Shown: positions 17,727 to 27,184, counted from the first letter of the stretch. The stretch is DNA of 64,000 nucleotides from JABFRJ01 sp031374735 (GCA_031374735.1 JANMGQ010000033.1:62001-126000); one strand, 5' to 3'. The notes: generated by a model not told the origin, from the sequence alone. Translations and numbers: made by a program.

Positions 17727-18125
17727 TTATTCCGGCGTCCACGGCTTGTAGTCGCCGGTCGCCTTCGGTCGCGCGCCGCCGGCCAGGATAGAACCGGATG
17801 GGCGATACGCGTCAGCCGTACCCGTCATGTTGGGGCTATGGGCCTTCTGCCAGGGGCGTGGCGTGTAGTTTTCCTCAGTCGGCGGAACGTCGACCGTATA
17901 GTGCATCCAGCCATGCCAGTCGGGCGAGATGGAACTCGCCTCGGCGCCGTCCTTGTAGATCACCCACCGGCGCGGCACGCCGAGTGGGCCGATGCCCTTG
18001 GATTGCACAAAATACCGGTTGCCCATTTCGTCTGTGCCGACGTGGCGCCCGCGCACGGCCGTGTAGATGCGGTTCGACCAGGTGTTGCCGCCCCACCAGG
18101 AGAAGATCTCGCTGAAGACACCCAT
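17727..18125 (-). CDS. NADH:ubiquinone oxidoreductase subunit NDUFA12 (B17.2 type)
   Basis: 132 residues, full length. Typical blocks are FSWWGGNTWSNRIYT, RHVGTDEMGNRYF, RRWVIYKDGAEASSISPDW and HGWMHYTVD, then a Pro-rich tail ending YKPWTPE. NDUFA12 is an accessory subunit of respiratory complex I on the matrix/cytoplasmic arm, found in Alphaproteobacteria and mitochondria, which supports the taxonomic placement. As in many relatives it is encoded away from the main nuo operon. The next gene on this strand (16959-17675) is about 50 bp downstream, possibly in the same transcript. Confidence 0.95.
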   Translation of the reverse strand: MGVFSEIFSWWGGNTWSNRIYTAVRGRHVGTDEMGNRYFVQSKGIGPLGVPRRWVIYKDGAEASSISPDWHGWMHYTVDVPPTEENYTPRPWQKAHSPNMTGTADAYRPSGSILAGGARPKATGDYKPWTPE

Positions 18126-18303
18126 GTGCGTTCTTTGTCCCGTGCGCAGTCTAAGCGGGGGTTAGCAGCCGGCTCCCGTGGCGGCAAGGCGACGATCCGC
18201 CCCTTAGCCGCGCTCTGGCCGCGCCGCGGACGGCTAGGCAATAGCCACCCGCCAGCGTTTCGTGCTTAAATCCTGAGCCATTGCTGCACGGGGAGGAACC
18301 GTC

Positions 18304-19872
18304 ATGCGCCGCAGTTTCGGGCTACTGGTCACAACGATGGCTGCCACTGTCATGGCGGGCCCCGTGTCGGCGCAGACCCTTAAAGTGGTCATGCACTCCG
18401 ACCTGAAGATCCTCGATCCCATCTGGTCGGGGGCCTACATCGTGCGCCAGCATGGCTACATGGTCTATGACACTCTGTTCGCCATCGACGCGACGTTCGC
18501 GCCAAGACCGCAGATGGCGGAGGGCCACACCGTCTCGGCCGACGGCCTCATCTACACCATCAAACTGCGCGACGGCCTCGCCTGGCACGACGGCACGCCC
18601 GTCACGGCCGAGGACTGCGTCGCTTCGCTGAAACGGTGGGCCGTGCGCGACAGCATGGGACAGAAACTGGCCCAGGCGACGGCCGAGTGGAAGGTCATCG
18701 ACGCCAAGACCATCGCCATCGTGCTGAAGGAGCCCTTTGGCGCCGTCATCGAGAGCATCGCCAAGCCGAGCGTCGTCACCCCCTTTATGATGCCAAAGCG
18801 CATCGCCGAGACGGACCCGTTCAAGCAGTTCGACGAGGTCGTTGGCTCCGGTCCCTTCATGTTCAAGCGCGACGAGTGGAAGCCGGGCGATAAGGTCGTC
18901 TACGTCAAGAACCCGAACTACAAGCCGAGGCCCGAACCGGCATCCTGGCTGGCGGGTGGCAAGATCGCCAAGGTTGATCGCGTCGAGTGGCTTTACATGC
19001 CCGACGCCCAGACGTCCGTGAACGCCCTGGTCAATGGTGAGATCGATCTGATCGAAAACGTCTCGCACGACCTGTTGCCGGTGCTGACCAAGGACGCGAA
19101 CATCAAGATCGCCCGCCAGCCTGTGGTCAACCAATACCAGTTCCGCATGAACTGGCTGCATCCGCCATTCAACAAGGTCAAGTTGCGACGCGCGGCCATG
19201 CTGGCGCTGAACCAGGGCGACATGCTGGAGGCCACGATCGGTAACAAAGACTATTTCCGCACCTGCAAAGCACTGTTCACCTGCGGTGGCCCCTACGAGA
19301 CGGCGGCCGGCACCGAAGGCCTGATGCAGGGCGACACAGCCAAAGCCGCCGAGATGGTCAAGGCTGCGGGCTATGATGGATCGACCGTGGTGTTGCTTGA
19401 GCCAACCGACCTGCCGGTGCTGAAAAATCTCGGCGCGGTCATGAAGGTGCAGCTGGAAAAAGCCGGCTTCAAAGTCGACCTGCAGGTGTCCGACTGGCAG
19501 ACCATGGCGACACGGCTCGGCGCCAAGCGCGGCCCGATCACAGACGGCGGCTGGAGCGCTTTCACCACCAGTTGGCAGCAACTCGACATCACCGATCCCA
19601 TGCTGAACCCTTACCTCGCCTCGACCTGCGACAAGGCGCGACCCGGTTGGCCGTGCGACGAGGAGATGGAGAAAATCCGCGACCGCTTCACGCGCGAAGT
19701 CGATCCCGCCAAACGCACGGCGATCGCCGAAGATGCGCAGCGACACGCCTGGAAGATCGTCACGCACGTGCCCGCTGGCGAGTGGTACGGCGCATCAGCC
19801 CGCCGTGCGTCGGTCAGTTTCGCCGAACCACTGGCGCCGTTTCTGGTGTTCTGGGGGCTGGAGAAGAAATGA
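18304..19872 (+). CDS. family-5 ABC transporter solute-binding protein (orphan)
   Basis: 522 residues with a signal peptide ending PVSAQ (about residue 24). The body is a DppA/OppA-like SBP_bac_5 fold: it starts TLKVVMHSDLKILDPIWSG, and has YTIKLRDGLAWHDGTPVTAEDCVASLKRW and YVKNPNYKP. The ligand would be a peptide, glutathione or similar small molecule. GGGGAGGAA precedes the ATG. No permease or ATPase genes of this class lie nearby; downstream is only a repeat and a small gene. It either works with a transporter encoded elsewhere or is part of a broken cluster. Periplasmic. Confidence 0.92.
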   Translation: MRRSFGLLVTTMAATVMAGPVSAQTLKVVMHSDLKILDPIWSGAYIVRQHGYMVYDTLFAIDATFAPRPQMAEGHTVSADGLIYTIKLRDGLAWHDGTPVTAEDCVASLKRWAVRDSMGQKLAQATAEWKVIDAKTIAIVLKEPFGAVIESIAKPSVVTPFMMPKRIAETDPFKQFDEVVGSGPFMFKRDEWKPGDKVVYVKNPNYKPRPEPASWLAGGKIAKVDRVEWLYMPDAQTSVNALVNGEIDLIENVSHDLLPVLTKDANIKIARQPVVNQYQFRMNWLHPPFNKVKLRRAAMLALNQGDMLEATIGNKDYFRTCKALFTCGGPYETAAGTEGLMQGDTAKAAEMVKAAGYDGSTVVLLEPTDLPVLKNLGAVMKVQLEKAGFKVDLQVSDWQTMATRLGAKRGPITDGGWSAFTTSWQQLDITDPMLNPYLASTCDKARPGWPCDEEMEKIRDRFTREVDPAKRTAIAEDAQRHAWKIVTHVPAGEWYGASARRASVSFAEPLAPFLVFWGLEKK

Positions 19873-19994
19873 GTTCGATGGTTTATGAACTGCCATTGTC
19901 TCTGTCTGGCACCGCAGCAAGCTGAGGGCTCCACAGAAGCTTGGGCTTTATCGGTTAGCCGTCACCGAGCCTGGCGACCGACGCAACCAAAATT

Positions 19995-20125
19995 GTCATG
20001 GCCTGGCTTGTCCCGGCCACCCATTCCTCAGCGAGGCCAACCGGCAATGTCTTGCGCCGGACGTGCTGCATTTGGGCGTTCGAGATTGCAGCACAATGGG
20101 TGGCAGGCACAGGGCCTGCCATGAC
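19995..20125. repeat. long palindromic intergenic repeat, copy A (131 bp)
   Basis: The ends are inverted repeats of about 31 bp, beginning GTCATGGCCTGG and ending CAGGGCCTGCCATGAC, with ACCCATT/AATGGGT at the inner ends. The same element occurs at 53742-53885. Palindromes of this GTCATGGCCGGGC type are abundant between genes in many Hyphomicrobiales. It occupies most of the 377-bp gap between the solute-binding protein gene and the next gene; the rest of the gap shows nothing recognisable. Confidence 0.85.
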
Positions 20126-20249
20126 CGTTTTGGGTTAGCGACGCCGAAATAAGCTTTTGAAGCTGGCCCAGGTGTCCCAACGAGCACAATGAGTTGTATT
20201 TTGAGATCGAAAATGACGCCGCTCGTCAACTCATATCGAGGTCGATGCC

Positions 20250-20471
20250 ATGACCAAGCCTTTCAAGCTCATGTATTTGAACGTCGATGCTGTCAGGGCG
20301 ATGCCTGACGGCGATTACACGGTCGGGCGCGGGGCCGACCCTCGTTCGGCAGCTGAGCGCGCCTCCGATCCTGATGGCAGCGTTGCAGTGAACCTTCGAA
20401 AGTTGGCACAAGCGGAGCTTGACCGCAAAAAGGCAGACGAGCGCCTTGTGCGCGCCGAAGCTGCCGAATAG
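20250..20471 (+). CDS. small hypothetical protein
   Basis: A 73-residue possible protein, MTKPFKLMYLNVDAV, with an acidic/basic helical C-terminus (LAQAELDRKKADERL). GAGG lies 10 bases before the ATG. No family recognised and no membrane segment. It sits 68 bp before the phytanoyl-CoA dioxygenase gene in the same direction. Real but unassigned at best; could be spurious. Confidence 0.4.
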   Translation: MTKPFKLMYLNVDAVRAMPDGDYTVGRGADPRSAAERASDPDGSVAVNLRKLAQAELDRKKADERLVRAEAAE

Positions 20472-20539
20472 CATCTCGCGTAACGCCCGCAACCATAGTC
20501 AACGCTTTAGCCGGCGCCGCCATCAAACGGGTGTTCACC

Positions 20540-21346
20540 ATGCCGCACCTCTCGCCCACCGAGCGCGACCAGTATCGCCACGACGGCTATGTCATCCCTG
20601 CGTTCCGGCTGGCAGCGGACAAGGTCGACCGCCTGCGCGGCACGCTGGATCAGCTGATTGCGGCTAATCCCGGCGTGCGGCCGGAGAAACTGGTGTCGGC
20701 CCACGTCGACGGTGACAACGGCGAGGGCGTCAAGGGCAGTGCGGATTTCCTCAAGCTGGCGCAGGATCCCGATATTCTCGATCTGGTCGTCGGTGCCATT
20801 GGCCCGGACGTGATCCTGTGGGGCTGTCATGTGTTCTGCAAACCCGGCGGCGATGGGCACGAAACGCCGTGGCATCAGGATGGGCACTATTGGCCGATCC
20901 GCCCGCTCGCAACGTGCACCGTCTGGCTCGCGCTTGATCGCTCGGACACGACCAACGGCTGCCTGCGCGTGATCCCGCGCTCGCACGCCCACAAGCATTT
21001 GCATGAGCATCTCCACGAGGATCGCACCGACGTCGTGCTGAACCAGCGTATGGCCGATGGCACGTTCGATGAAACCAAGGCTATCGATCTCGTGCTGGAG
21101 CCCGGGCAGATGTCGCTGCACGACGTCTATATGATCCATGGCGGCGCCGCGAACCGTTCACCGCGCCGGCGCGCGGGCGTGGCGCTGCGCTACATGCCGG
21201 CCACCTCGCTGTTCGACCGCACGCTCAAGCCTGTCGACGGCAAGTCTGGCATTCCCGTACAGTTCGCCACGCGACCGCTGTGGCTGCTGCGCGGGACTGA
21301 CCAAACAGGCCGTAATGATTTCAACGTCGGGCATCGCAAGGCTTGA
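20540..21346 (+). CDS. phytanoyl-CoA dioxygenase (PhyH) family protein
   Basis: About 268 residues. The non-haem Fe(II)/2-oxoglutarate site is visible: HQD in the segment TPWHQDGHYW (about residue 113), with the second His in MIHGGAANRSPRRRAG and an Arg for 2-oxoglutarate in the same block. PhyH enzymes hydroxylate an alkyl carbon next to a carboxyl, CoA or phosphonate group. Start placed at ATG 20540 (MPHLSPTERDQY); GTG 20531 is an in-frame alternative. An alpha/beta hydrolase gene follows after 16 bp, so they are probably one transcript. Substrate unknown. Confidence 0.88.
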   Translation: MPHLSPTERDQYRHDGYVIPAFRLAADKVDRLRGTLDQLIAANPGVRPEKLVSAHVDGDNGEGVKGSADFLKLAQDPDILDLVVGAIGPDVILWGCHVFCKPGGDGHETPWHQDGHYWPIRPLATCTVWLALDRSDTTNGCLRVIPRSHAHKHLHEHLHEDRTDVVLNQRMADGTFDETKAIDLVLEPGQMSLHDVYMIHGGAANRSPRRRAGVALRYMPATSLFDRTLKPVDGKSGIPVQFATRPLWLLRGTDQTGRNDFNVGHRKA

Positions 21347-21362
21347 ACCGACGGGATGCTGT

Positions 21363-22544
21363 ATGCCGAAGGTGTTCAAACATGTGCTGCCTGCGGCACT
21401 GCTTTGGGGTGCTATGAGCACAGCAACAGCCGAAGAATTCGCCCTCCCATCGCACGACGGCAAAACAACCCTTACGGGGCAGATCGATTGGCCGCAGATC
21501 GGTCCAGGGCCGGTGCCCGCCGTCGTATTGGCGGCAGGCAGCGGCCTGTTTGATCGGCACATGTTGATCGCCGATCCTAAAATTCCGCGCACGAAGCTGT
21601 TCGATGATCTCGCGGGTGCGCTGACAATGGCGGGACTGGCTGTTGTCCGCTTCGATTATCGCGGTGTGCGCTGCAATGCCTCCGATCCGCGGGTTGCAGC
21701 GGGCGCGACGCAAAACGACCGCGCCGCTCTTTACGCCGAGTTGTGCGTCGACAACGCCATTCGACGCACGGTGACGCCTGATACCAACTTGGATGATTTC
21801 GCGGCGGTCGTCGCCCATGCGCGCGCCCACCCACGGCTAGACGCGATGCGTCTCGGCGCGATTGGCGTCTCCGAGGGATCACAATTCGTCGGGCGACTGC
21901 TGGCGCGCGAACCGAACCTATTCAAGGCCGTGGCACTCATCGGCCCGATGCTCGACAGCCCCGCCGCGACGGTTCGGTGGCAGATGACCGATCGCGTTGA
22001 CGATGCGCTGCGAGCGCTCGGGACCACGTCAGGGCGTGTCACGGCCGACGATATCCGCAATGGGCACGCACACAGTCGCCTTCAGGCATTTCCGCTTGAG
22101 CAACTGTTACCGCCAGACGGCGTCTGGACGTCGGCGCAACTCGATACGCTCACCATGCAACGCAACGCGATTGCCGATTCTCAAGGCGCCATCGCACGCG
22201 CTGAACTCGACGACGAGCGCCATCCCAAGACCGGACCTATCGTCTTCTCAAGCCAACACTGGTGGAAGCAGTTCTTCACCGATACCACCCCGACGATCGC
22301 GCATTACGCGCGCTACAACGGCCCGCTACACCTGTTCATCGGCACCAAGGATTCGCAGGTCGAGATCGGACGGCAGAAGGCAGCCTTGGCTGCCTCGACA
22401 CTGGCGACGTCGACGGCGGTTCAGTGGCACGTCTACGAGGGCAAAGGGCATACGCTCGGCGATCACGCCGTCTTCGGCCCGATGACCGAAGCCATCCGAG
22501 ACGATGTCGTCGCCGCCTTGCAGCGCGATATCAGGACACCCTGA
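21363..22544 (+). CDS. exported alpha/beta hydrolase
   Basis: 393 residues with a signal peptide (MPKVFKHVLPAALLWGAMST, cleavage after ATAEE region). The core has the strand-turn PAVVLAAGSGLFDRH, RFDYRGVRC, the nucleophile elbow GVSEGS (G-x-S-x-G) and a late YEGKGHTLGDH with the catalytic His. This is the pattern of serine alpha/beta hydrolases, related to dienelactone hydrolase and acyl-CoA thioesterase-like groups. Being periplasmic, it likely acts on an exported or incoming ester. It follows the PhyH gene closely. A compact hairpin (22581-22595) after the stop may end the transcript. Confidence 0.85.
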   Translation: MPKVFKHVLPAALLWGAMSTATAEEFALPSHDGKTTLTGQIDWPQIGPGPVPAVVLAAGSGLFDRHMLIADPKIPRTKLFDDLAGALTMAGLAVVRFDYRGVRCNASDPRVAAGATQNDRAALYAELCVDNAIRRTVTPDTNLDDFAAVVAHARAHPRLDAMRLGAIGVSEGSQFVGRLLAREPNLFKAVALIGPMLDSPAATVRWQMTDRVDDALRALGTTSGRVTADDIRNGHAHSRLQAFPLEQLLPPDGVWTSAQLDTLTMQRNAIADSQGAIARAELDDERHPKTGPIVFSSQHWWKQFFTDTTPTIAHYARYNGPLHLFIGTKDSQVEIGRQKAALAASTLATSTAVQWHVYEGKGHTLGDHAVFGPMTEAIRDDVVAALQRDIRTP

Positions 22545-22580
22545 ATGTCCGTTACAGGACTGACGGACTGCTCAATTGAT

Positions 22581-22595
22581 CGGCACTGCGTGCCG
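22581..22595 (+). terminator. small GC-rich hairpin after the hydrolase gene
   Basis: CGGCAC-TGC-GTGCCG, perfect 6-bp stem with a 3-base loop, about 37 bp after the hydrolase stop. A second weak inverted pair, GTCCGT...ACGGAC, lies just before it. No U-run, so only a possible terminator. Confidence 0.35.
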
Positions 22596-22688
22596 GGCCG
22601 CATGACGAATAGGCATTGTTTGTCGCTCCGGTTCATTTGTATATTCGTCTGATCGAGACGTCTGTCTCACTCAACGGGGGTTTGGTCC

Positions 22689-23519
22689 ATGCGCACATGT
22701 GTTGGCGCTATCGTCGCGCTTCTAGCTGCAGCCGTGGCAGCTGTGGCGCAACAGCCGCTCAAAACAATGGTCGATGGCACGTTCGCGCCCCACGCCATGC
22801 CGAAGCTCTCGGGCGGTATCGAAGGTTTCAACATCGACCTCGCCACCGAGATCGGCAAACGTCTGAACCGGCCGATCGAGATCACGGCGACGCAGTTCTC
22901 TGGGATCCTGCCGGCGTTGCAGGCGGGCACAATCGACTTCGTCGCCGCGCCGACCACCGTTACCAAGGAACGCGCCGAGAATTATCTGTTCACCGAGGGC
23001 TATCTCAACACCGACTTTCAGTTTCTAACCAAGAAGGGCGAGAAAGACGTCAAGGATCTCAAGGAACTCAAAGGCAAGGTCATCTCGGTCAACAAGGGAT
23101 CAGCTTACGACGGCTGGGCGCGCGGTCTTGAAGCCGAGATCGGCTGGACAGTCGAGAGCTTTGGCACACAGACCGACGCGGTGCAGGCGGTGCTCGCAGG
23201 CCGCGCCTACGCCAACGTGACGGGGAACACGGTCGGCGCCTGGGCCGTGAAGCAGAATGCGCAACTGCAGCTCTCGTACCTGCATTCGACAGGGCTTGTG
23301 TGGGGCGCACCCCTGCGCAAGGACTCCAAGGCTTTGCTTGTCGAGGTCGAAAACGCGATCGAGTGCATGAAGCTCGACGGCACAATGGCGGGGTTCCACG
23401 AGAAGTGGTTCGGCACCAAACCCGCCCCCGGCTCAGCGGCCGTGACCGTGTTTCCGGGAACCGGCGTTCCCGGGATGCCAGGCTACGACCCGACGCCGCG
23501 CGAGCCAAAGTGCAAGTGA
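22689..23519 (+). CDS. polar amino-acid ABC transporter, solute-binding protein
   Basis: 276 residues. A signal peptide ends near AVAAVAQQ; the mature part is an SBP_bac_3 fold with MVDGTFAPHAMP, GFNIDLATEIGKRLNR, QFSGILPALQAGTIDFV and KGKVISVNKGSAYDGW. These proteins bind polar amino acids or related compounds in the periplasm. The ribosome site GGGGGT precedes the ATG. It is the first gene of a complete four-gene transporter (binding protein, ATPase, two permeases). The ligand cannot be fixed. Confidence 0.93.
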   Translation: MRTCVGAIVALLAAAVAAVAQQPLKTMVDGTFAPHAMPKLSGGIEGFNIDLATEIGKRLNRPIEITATQFSGILPALQAGTIDFVAAPTTVTKERAENYLFTEGYLNTDFQFLTKKGEKDVKDLKELKGKVISVNKGSAYDGWARGLEAEIGWTVESFGTQTDAVQAVLAGRAYANVTGNTVGAWAVKQNAQLQLSYLHSTGLVWGAPLRKDSKALLVEVENAIECMKLDGTMAGFHEKWFGTKPAPGSAAVTVFPGTGVPGMPGYDPTPREPKCK

Positions 23520-23544
23520 CCTCGTGGCGCCAAAGGGAGACACG

Positions 23545-24288
23545 ATGACATCGGCGCAACCGCTGCTTGTGATCAGCGCGCTGACCAAGTCCTTTGGCGC
23601 AACCGAGGTGCTTCGCGGTATCGACCTCACCATCGCCGAACGCGAGTTGACCTTCATCATCGGGCCATCGGGGTCGGGCAAGTCGACGCTTTTGCGATGC
23701 GCCAATCGCCTGGAGGAGCCGACGAGCGGACGCATCGTGTTCGATGGCGTGGACGTGACAGCGCCGGCAACCGACCTGAACCGGCTGCGCCGCTCGATGG
23801 GCATGGTGTTCCAGAGTTTCAATCTCTACCCGCACATGACGGCTCTGGGTAACGTCGGCTTGGCGCTGCGCAAGGTGCTGGGCAAGTCGCGTGCCGAAGC
23901 CGACAGTATCGCCCGCCAATCGCTCGCCGATGTTGGGCTTGCCGACAAGGAGACCAGTTACCCCAACGAATTGTCTGGCGGACAACAGCAACGCGTTGCC
24001 ATCGCGCGGGCGTTGGCGCTTGATCCAAAGATCGTCCTGTTTGACGAGCCTACGTCGGCGCTCGACCCGGAACTGGTCGGATCGGTGCTGGCCGTCATGC
24101 GCTCGCTCAAGGCACGCGGCATGACCATGCTGGTCGTCAGTCACGAAATGCGCTTCGCGCGAGACGCGGCTGATCGCGTGATCTTCATGGAACAGGGCCG
24201 CATCGTCGAACAAGGACCGCCAGAACAGGTGCTTTCGAACCCGCAAGAGGCACGCACGCGCGCTTTCGTCGGCGAACTCACCCGATGA
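23545..24288 (+). CDS. polar amino-acid ABC transporter, ATP-binding protein
   Basis: 247 residues. Walker A is GPSGSGKST (about residues 40-48), Q-loop FQSFNLYPHMT, signature LSGGQQQR, Walker B IVLFDEPTSALDPE and switch His in VVSHEM, all intact. It belongs to the GlnQ/HisP group of amino-acid importers. The start is ATG 23545 with AAGGGAG five bases before it; an in-frame GTG at 23524 is less likely. The last codons overlap the first permease gene (ATGA). Confidence 0.95.
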   Translation: MTSAQPLLVISALTKSFGATEVLRGIDLTIAERELTFIIGPSGSGKSTLLRCANRLEEPTSGRIVFDGVDVTAPATDLNRLRRSMGMVFQSFNLYPHMTALGNVGLALRKVLGKSRAEADSIARQSLADVGLADKETSYPNELSGGQQQRVAIARALALDPKIVLFDEPTSALDPELVGSVLAVMRSLKARGMTMLVVSHEMRFARDAADRVIFMEQGRIVEQGPPEQVLSNPQEARTRAFVGELTR

Positions 24289-24968
24289 GCAATTGGCAAC
24301 GCTTTCTAGAGACTTTCTTCGATCCGGCCATGCTGGCCAAGTATTGGCCGGCGATCCTCAAGGGTATGGCCGTCACGCTGGAACTCGGTATCGCCGTGGT
24401 CGTCACAGGCCTCGGCCTCGGCCTCGCGCTGGCTTGCATACGCAGCTATCGCTGGCGCGTGCTGAATTGGCTCATCGTCATGCTTGTTGATGCCTTCCGG
24501 GCACTGCCGCCGCTGGTCGCTATTCTGCTGCTGTATTTTGGCTTGCCGAATGTGGGCATCAATCTGTCGAGCTTCGCAGTGCTCTGGCTGGTACTGAGCC
24601 TTGTCCTCGCGGCATTTTCAGAGGAGATCATCTGGGCCGGCATCACGTCGACGTCCAAGGGGCAGTGGGAGGCGGCGCGTTCCACCGGCCTGACATTCAG
24701 CCAGACACTGGTCTGGATTATACTGCCGCAGGCCATTCGGCTTGGCGTGCCGCCGCTGACGAACCGCACGATCGCCATTGTCAAGAACACGGCGCTGGGC
24801 ACGGTTATCGGCGTGCCGGAGATTCTCAATCAAGCGACGACCGCGCAGTCGTTTACGGGCAATGCGACGCCGCTGATGATGGGAGCCATCGCCTATCTCG
24901 TGCTGTTTATTCCCGTCGTGGTGGCGGGCCGCTGGATCGAGACGCGGTTCGCCTGGAAGAGGGCGTGA
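24285..24968 (+). CDS. polar amino-acid ABC transporter, permease 1
   Basis: 227 residues, about five membrane helices. The EAA cytoplasmic loop reads GQWEAARSTGLTFSQTL with ILPQAIRLGVPP, the HisM/GlnP signature that contacts the ATPase. It starts with an ATGA overlap on the ATPase gene and ends four bases before the second permease, so the pair should form a heterodimeric channel. Confidence 0.94.
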   Translation: MSNWQRFLETFFDPAMLAKYWPAILKGMAVTLELGIAVVVTGLGLGLALACIRSYRWRVLNWLIVMLVDAFRALPPLVAILLLYFGLPNVGINLSSFAVLWLVLSLVLAAFSEEIIWAGITSTSKGQWEAARSTGLTFSQTLVWIILPQAIRLGVPPLTNRTIAIVKNTALGTVIGVPEILNQATTAQSFTGNATPLMMGAIAYLVLFIPVVVAGRWIETRFAWKRA

Positions 24969-24971
24969 GCG

Positions 24972-25637
24972 ATGGACATCCTGGTGGAGCAGTTCTTCAA
25001 CGTCGAGATCGCGCACAAGGTGCTGCCGCTGCTGTTGCGCGGGCTCGGCACTACGCTGTGGCTCTGCCTGATCGTCATACCCTTGGGCCTCATCGGTGGT
25101 TTGGCCGTCGCGCTCGCCACCACGTCACTACGGCGCGCCTTGCGTTGGCCGGCTGTTGCACTGGTTGATTTTTTCCGCGCCATTCCACCGTTGGTGCTGT
25201 TGGTGCTGCTCTATTCGGGGCTGCCGTTTGCCGGCGTGCGCCTCACTCCGATCGAGGCCGTTGCGCTTGGTCTCGGGCTCAACACATCCAGCTATTTCGG
25301 TGAGATCTATCGCGCGGGCATCGAGAGCGTCGGGCGCGGCCAGTGGGAAGCCGCCCGCTCCACGGGCCTCGGTCCACTCCAGACCTTGCGATTTGTCGTG
25401 CTGCCGCAAGCCGTGCGCAATGTCTTGCCGGATCTCGTCTCCAACACCGTCGAAGTGGTCAAACTGACGTCGATCGCGAGTGTGGTGTCATTTCCAGATC
25501 TGCTCTACTCGGCCGATATGGCGCGCTCGCTGACCTACAACCAGACGCCTGTCGTGCTCGCAGCTCTGATCTACTTGGCCATCCTGTGGCCGCTTGTGCG
25601 CCTCGTCAGTCATCTTGAACGCCGCGTTGCAGTCTGA
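24972..25637 (+). CDS. polar amino-acid ABC transporter, permease 2
   Basis: 221 residues, about five membrane helices. The EAA loop is GQWEAARSTGLGPLQTL with VLPQAVRNVLPDL. Near-identical loop to permease 1 suggests an ancient duplication. Last gene of the transporter operon; its stop is 44 bp from the convergent cysG stop, with no obvious terminator between them. Confidence 0.94.
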   Translation: MDILVEQFFNVEIAHKVLPLLLRGLGTTLWLCLIVIPLGLIGGLAVALATTSLRRALRWPAVALVDFFRAIPPLVLLVLLYSGLPFAGVRLTPIEAVALGLGLNTSSYFGEIYRAGIESVGRGQWEAARSTGLGPLQTLRFVVLPQAVRNVLPDLVSNTVEVVKLTSIASVVSFPDLLYSADMARSLTYNQTPVVLAALIYLAILWPLVRLVSHLERRVAV

Positions 25638-25681
25638 AGCGGGCTGCATGGTGCCACCTGACAGGCGTCACGCCGCAGGCT

Positions 25682-27184
25682 TTACACTTTCGACGCCGAG
25701 GGATGACGTGCCATGTCTGGCACGACGTCAGATGTCGCATCGTCTGCGCCATGTTCGTGCTGCGCGGGGCTGAAAGCGCGGCCGATGCCGATCAAGATCG
25801 GCAGGCCCTTGCGCACGGAGGCGGTACCAAGCGCAAGATCGCGCACGCATCCGCTCCAATGCGCCTCATCCGTGTTGGTGATCCCGGCGACGACGCGCGC
25901 TGGCGTGTCAGGCGAGAGGCCAGCGGCCATCAAGCGCTCGCTGATCTGCGCCGACATGTTGCCACCCATGTAGAACACCAGCGTCGTGTAAGGATCGGCG
26001 AGGCCTGCCCAATCGAGCGTTTCTGGCAACGCGCCGGTTCGGGCATGGCCGGTGACCAGGCGGAGGGATTGCGCGTGATCGCGATGCGTCAGAGACAGCC
26101 CGAGGCGCGCCGCCATAGCTGAGGCCGCGGTCACTCCAGGAATGACGCTGACGGCGACGCCGTTGCGGGTGAGCATATCGACCTCTTCGCCGCCGCGGCC
26201 GAAGATCATGGGATCACCGGACTTCAGCCGCACCACGTGCTTGCCCTGCTGGGCAAGCTTCAGCATCAGGGCGTTGATGTCGGCCTGGCTGCAGCTGTCG
26301 CGGCCGCCGCGCTTGCCGACCATCATGCGCTTGGCTTCGCGCCGCGCAAGTTCGAGCACATCATCAGAGACGAGATCGTCGAACAGGATGATGTCGGCCG
26401 ATTGCAGCGCGCGCACGGCCTTCAGCGTCAACAGCTCGGCGTCGCCTGGACCCGCGCCGACCAGCGTGACACGGCCTGAGCCAGCGCCAACACCCGCGTG
26501 CACCTCAGAGATGAGATCGTCGATCGATGTCGCGGCATCGCCAGCTGGTGCGGCGGCAAAGGCGCGCTCGGCAAAGCGCTCCCAGAACGACCGCCGCTGC
26601 GCGCCCGGCGTCAAGCGTGACGCCACTGTCTCGCGGACGCTTTTGGCGAGTTCGCCCCAGGCAGCCAGCGACGTTGGCAGCAACGTTTCGATCCGCCGCC
26701 GGATGGCCTGCCCGAGGATGGGCGCGCCGCCATCGGTGGAGATGGCGACAACAACAGGCGAGCGGTTGACGATCGAGCCGAACTGAAACTGGCAGAACGC
26801 CGGTTTGTCGATGACATTCACCGGCACGCCTGCCGCGCGCGCGGCGCAAAAGAAGGCCTGCGCCTCCGCGCCTGTTTCAGCGTCCGCAAGCGCGATGGCA
26901 GCTGTGGCAAAGCAATCCATCGCCCAAGGACGCGCGTGATGAATGAGCTTTCCGGCAGCGGCGCCGCGCTCCAGCAGGGCGGTCATGTCAGGGCCAAGTT
27001 CTGATGCATAGATGTGCACATCGGCGCCGGCTGCCGCCAGCAGTTCGGCTTTCCAGGCGGCCGGCGCCGTGCCGCCAGCAATCACGGCACGTTTGCCATC
27101 GAGCGCAAGAAAGATCGGCAGCTTCGCCAACGCGCCCATGCGGGGCGGCGCGGCGTCAGCTGGCTTTCTGGATGCGCGCGTCAT
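25682..27184 (-). CDS. cysG: siroheme synthase (precorrin-2 dehydrogenase/ferrochelatase and SUMT fusion)
   Basis: 500 residues. The N-terminal half is the NAD-dependent precorrin-2 dehydrogenase/sirohydrochlorin ferrochelatase (Rossmann region AVIAGGTAPAAWKAELLAAA); the C-terminal half is uroporphyrinogen III methyltransferase, with VTLVGAGPGDAELLT, LKSGDPMIFGRGGEE and VIPGVTAASAMAARLGLSLT. Together they convert uroporphyrinogen III to siroheme, the cofactor of the NirB encoded in the same operon. ATG 27184 overlaps the nasA 3' end by 29 bp; ATG 27139 is a non-overlapping alternative. Last gene of the nitrate operon. Confidence 0.95.
   Translation of the reverse strand: MTRASRKPADAAPPRMGALAKLPIFLALDGKRAVIAGGTAPAAWKAELLAAAGADVHIYASELGPDMTALLERGAAAGKLIHHARPWAMDCFATAAIALADAETGAEAQAFFCAARAAGVPVNVIDKPAFCQFQFGSIVNRSPVVVAISTDGGAPILGQAIRRRIETLLPTSLAAWGELAKSVRETVASRLTPGAQRRSFWERFAERAFAAAPAGDAATSIDDLISEVHAGVGAGSGRVTLVGAGPGDAELLTLKAVRALQSADIILFDDLVSDDVLELARREAKRMMVGKRGGRDSCSQADINALMLKLAQQGKHVVRLKSGDPMIFGRGGEEVDMLTRNGVAVSVIPGVTAASAMAARLGLSLTHRDHAQSLRLVTGHARTGALPETLDWAGLADPYTTLVFYMGGNMSAQISERLMAAGLSPDTPARVVAGITNTDEAHWSGCVRDLALGTASVRKGLPILIGIGRAFSPAQHEHGADDATSDVVPDMARHPSASKV

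Noticed and set aside
18322..19767. 481-codon minus-strand frame opposite the family-5 binding protein
   Set aside because: No domain; the sense frame has a signal peptide and conserved binding-protein blocks.
23089..24246. 385-codon minus-strand frame over the amino-acid ABC genes
   Set aside because: Overlaps two genes with perfect ABC motifs on the other strand.
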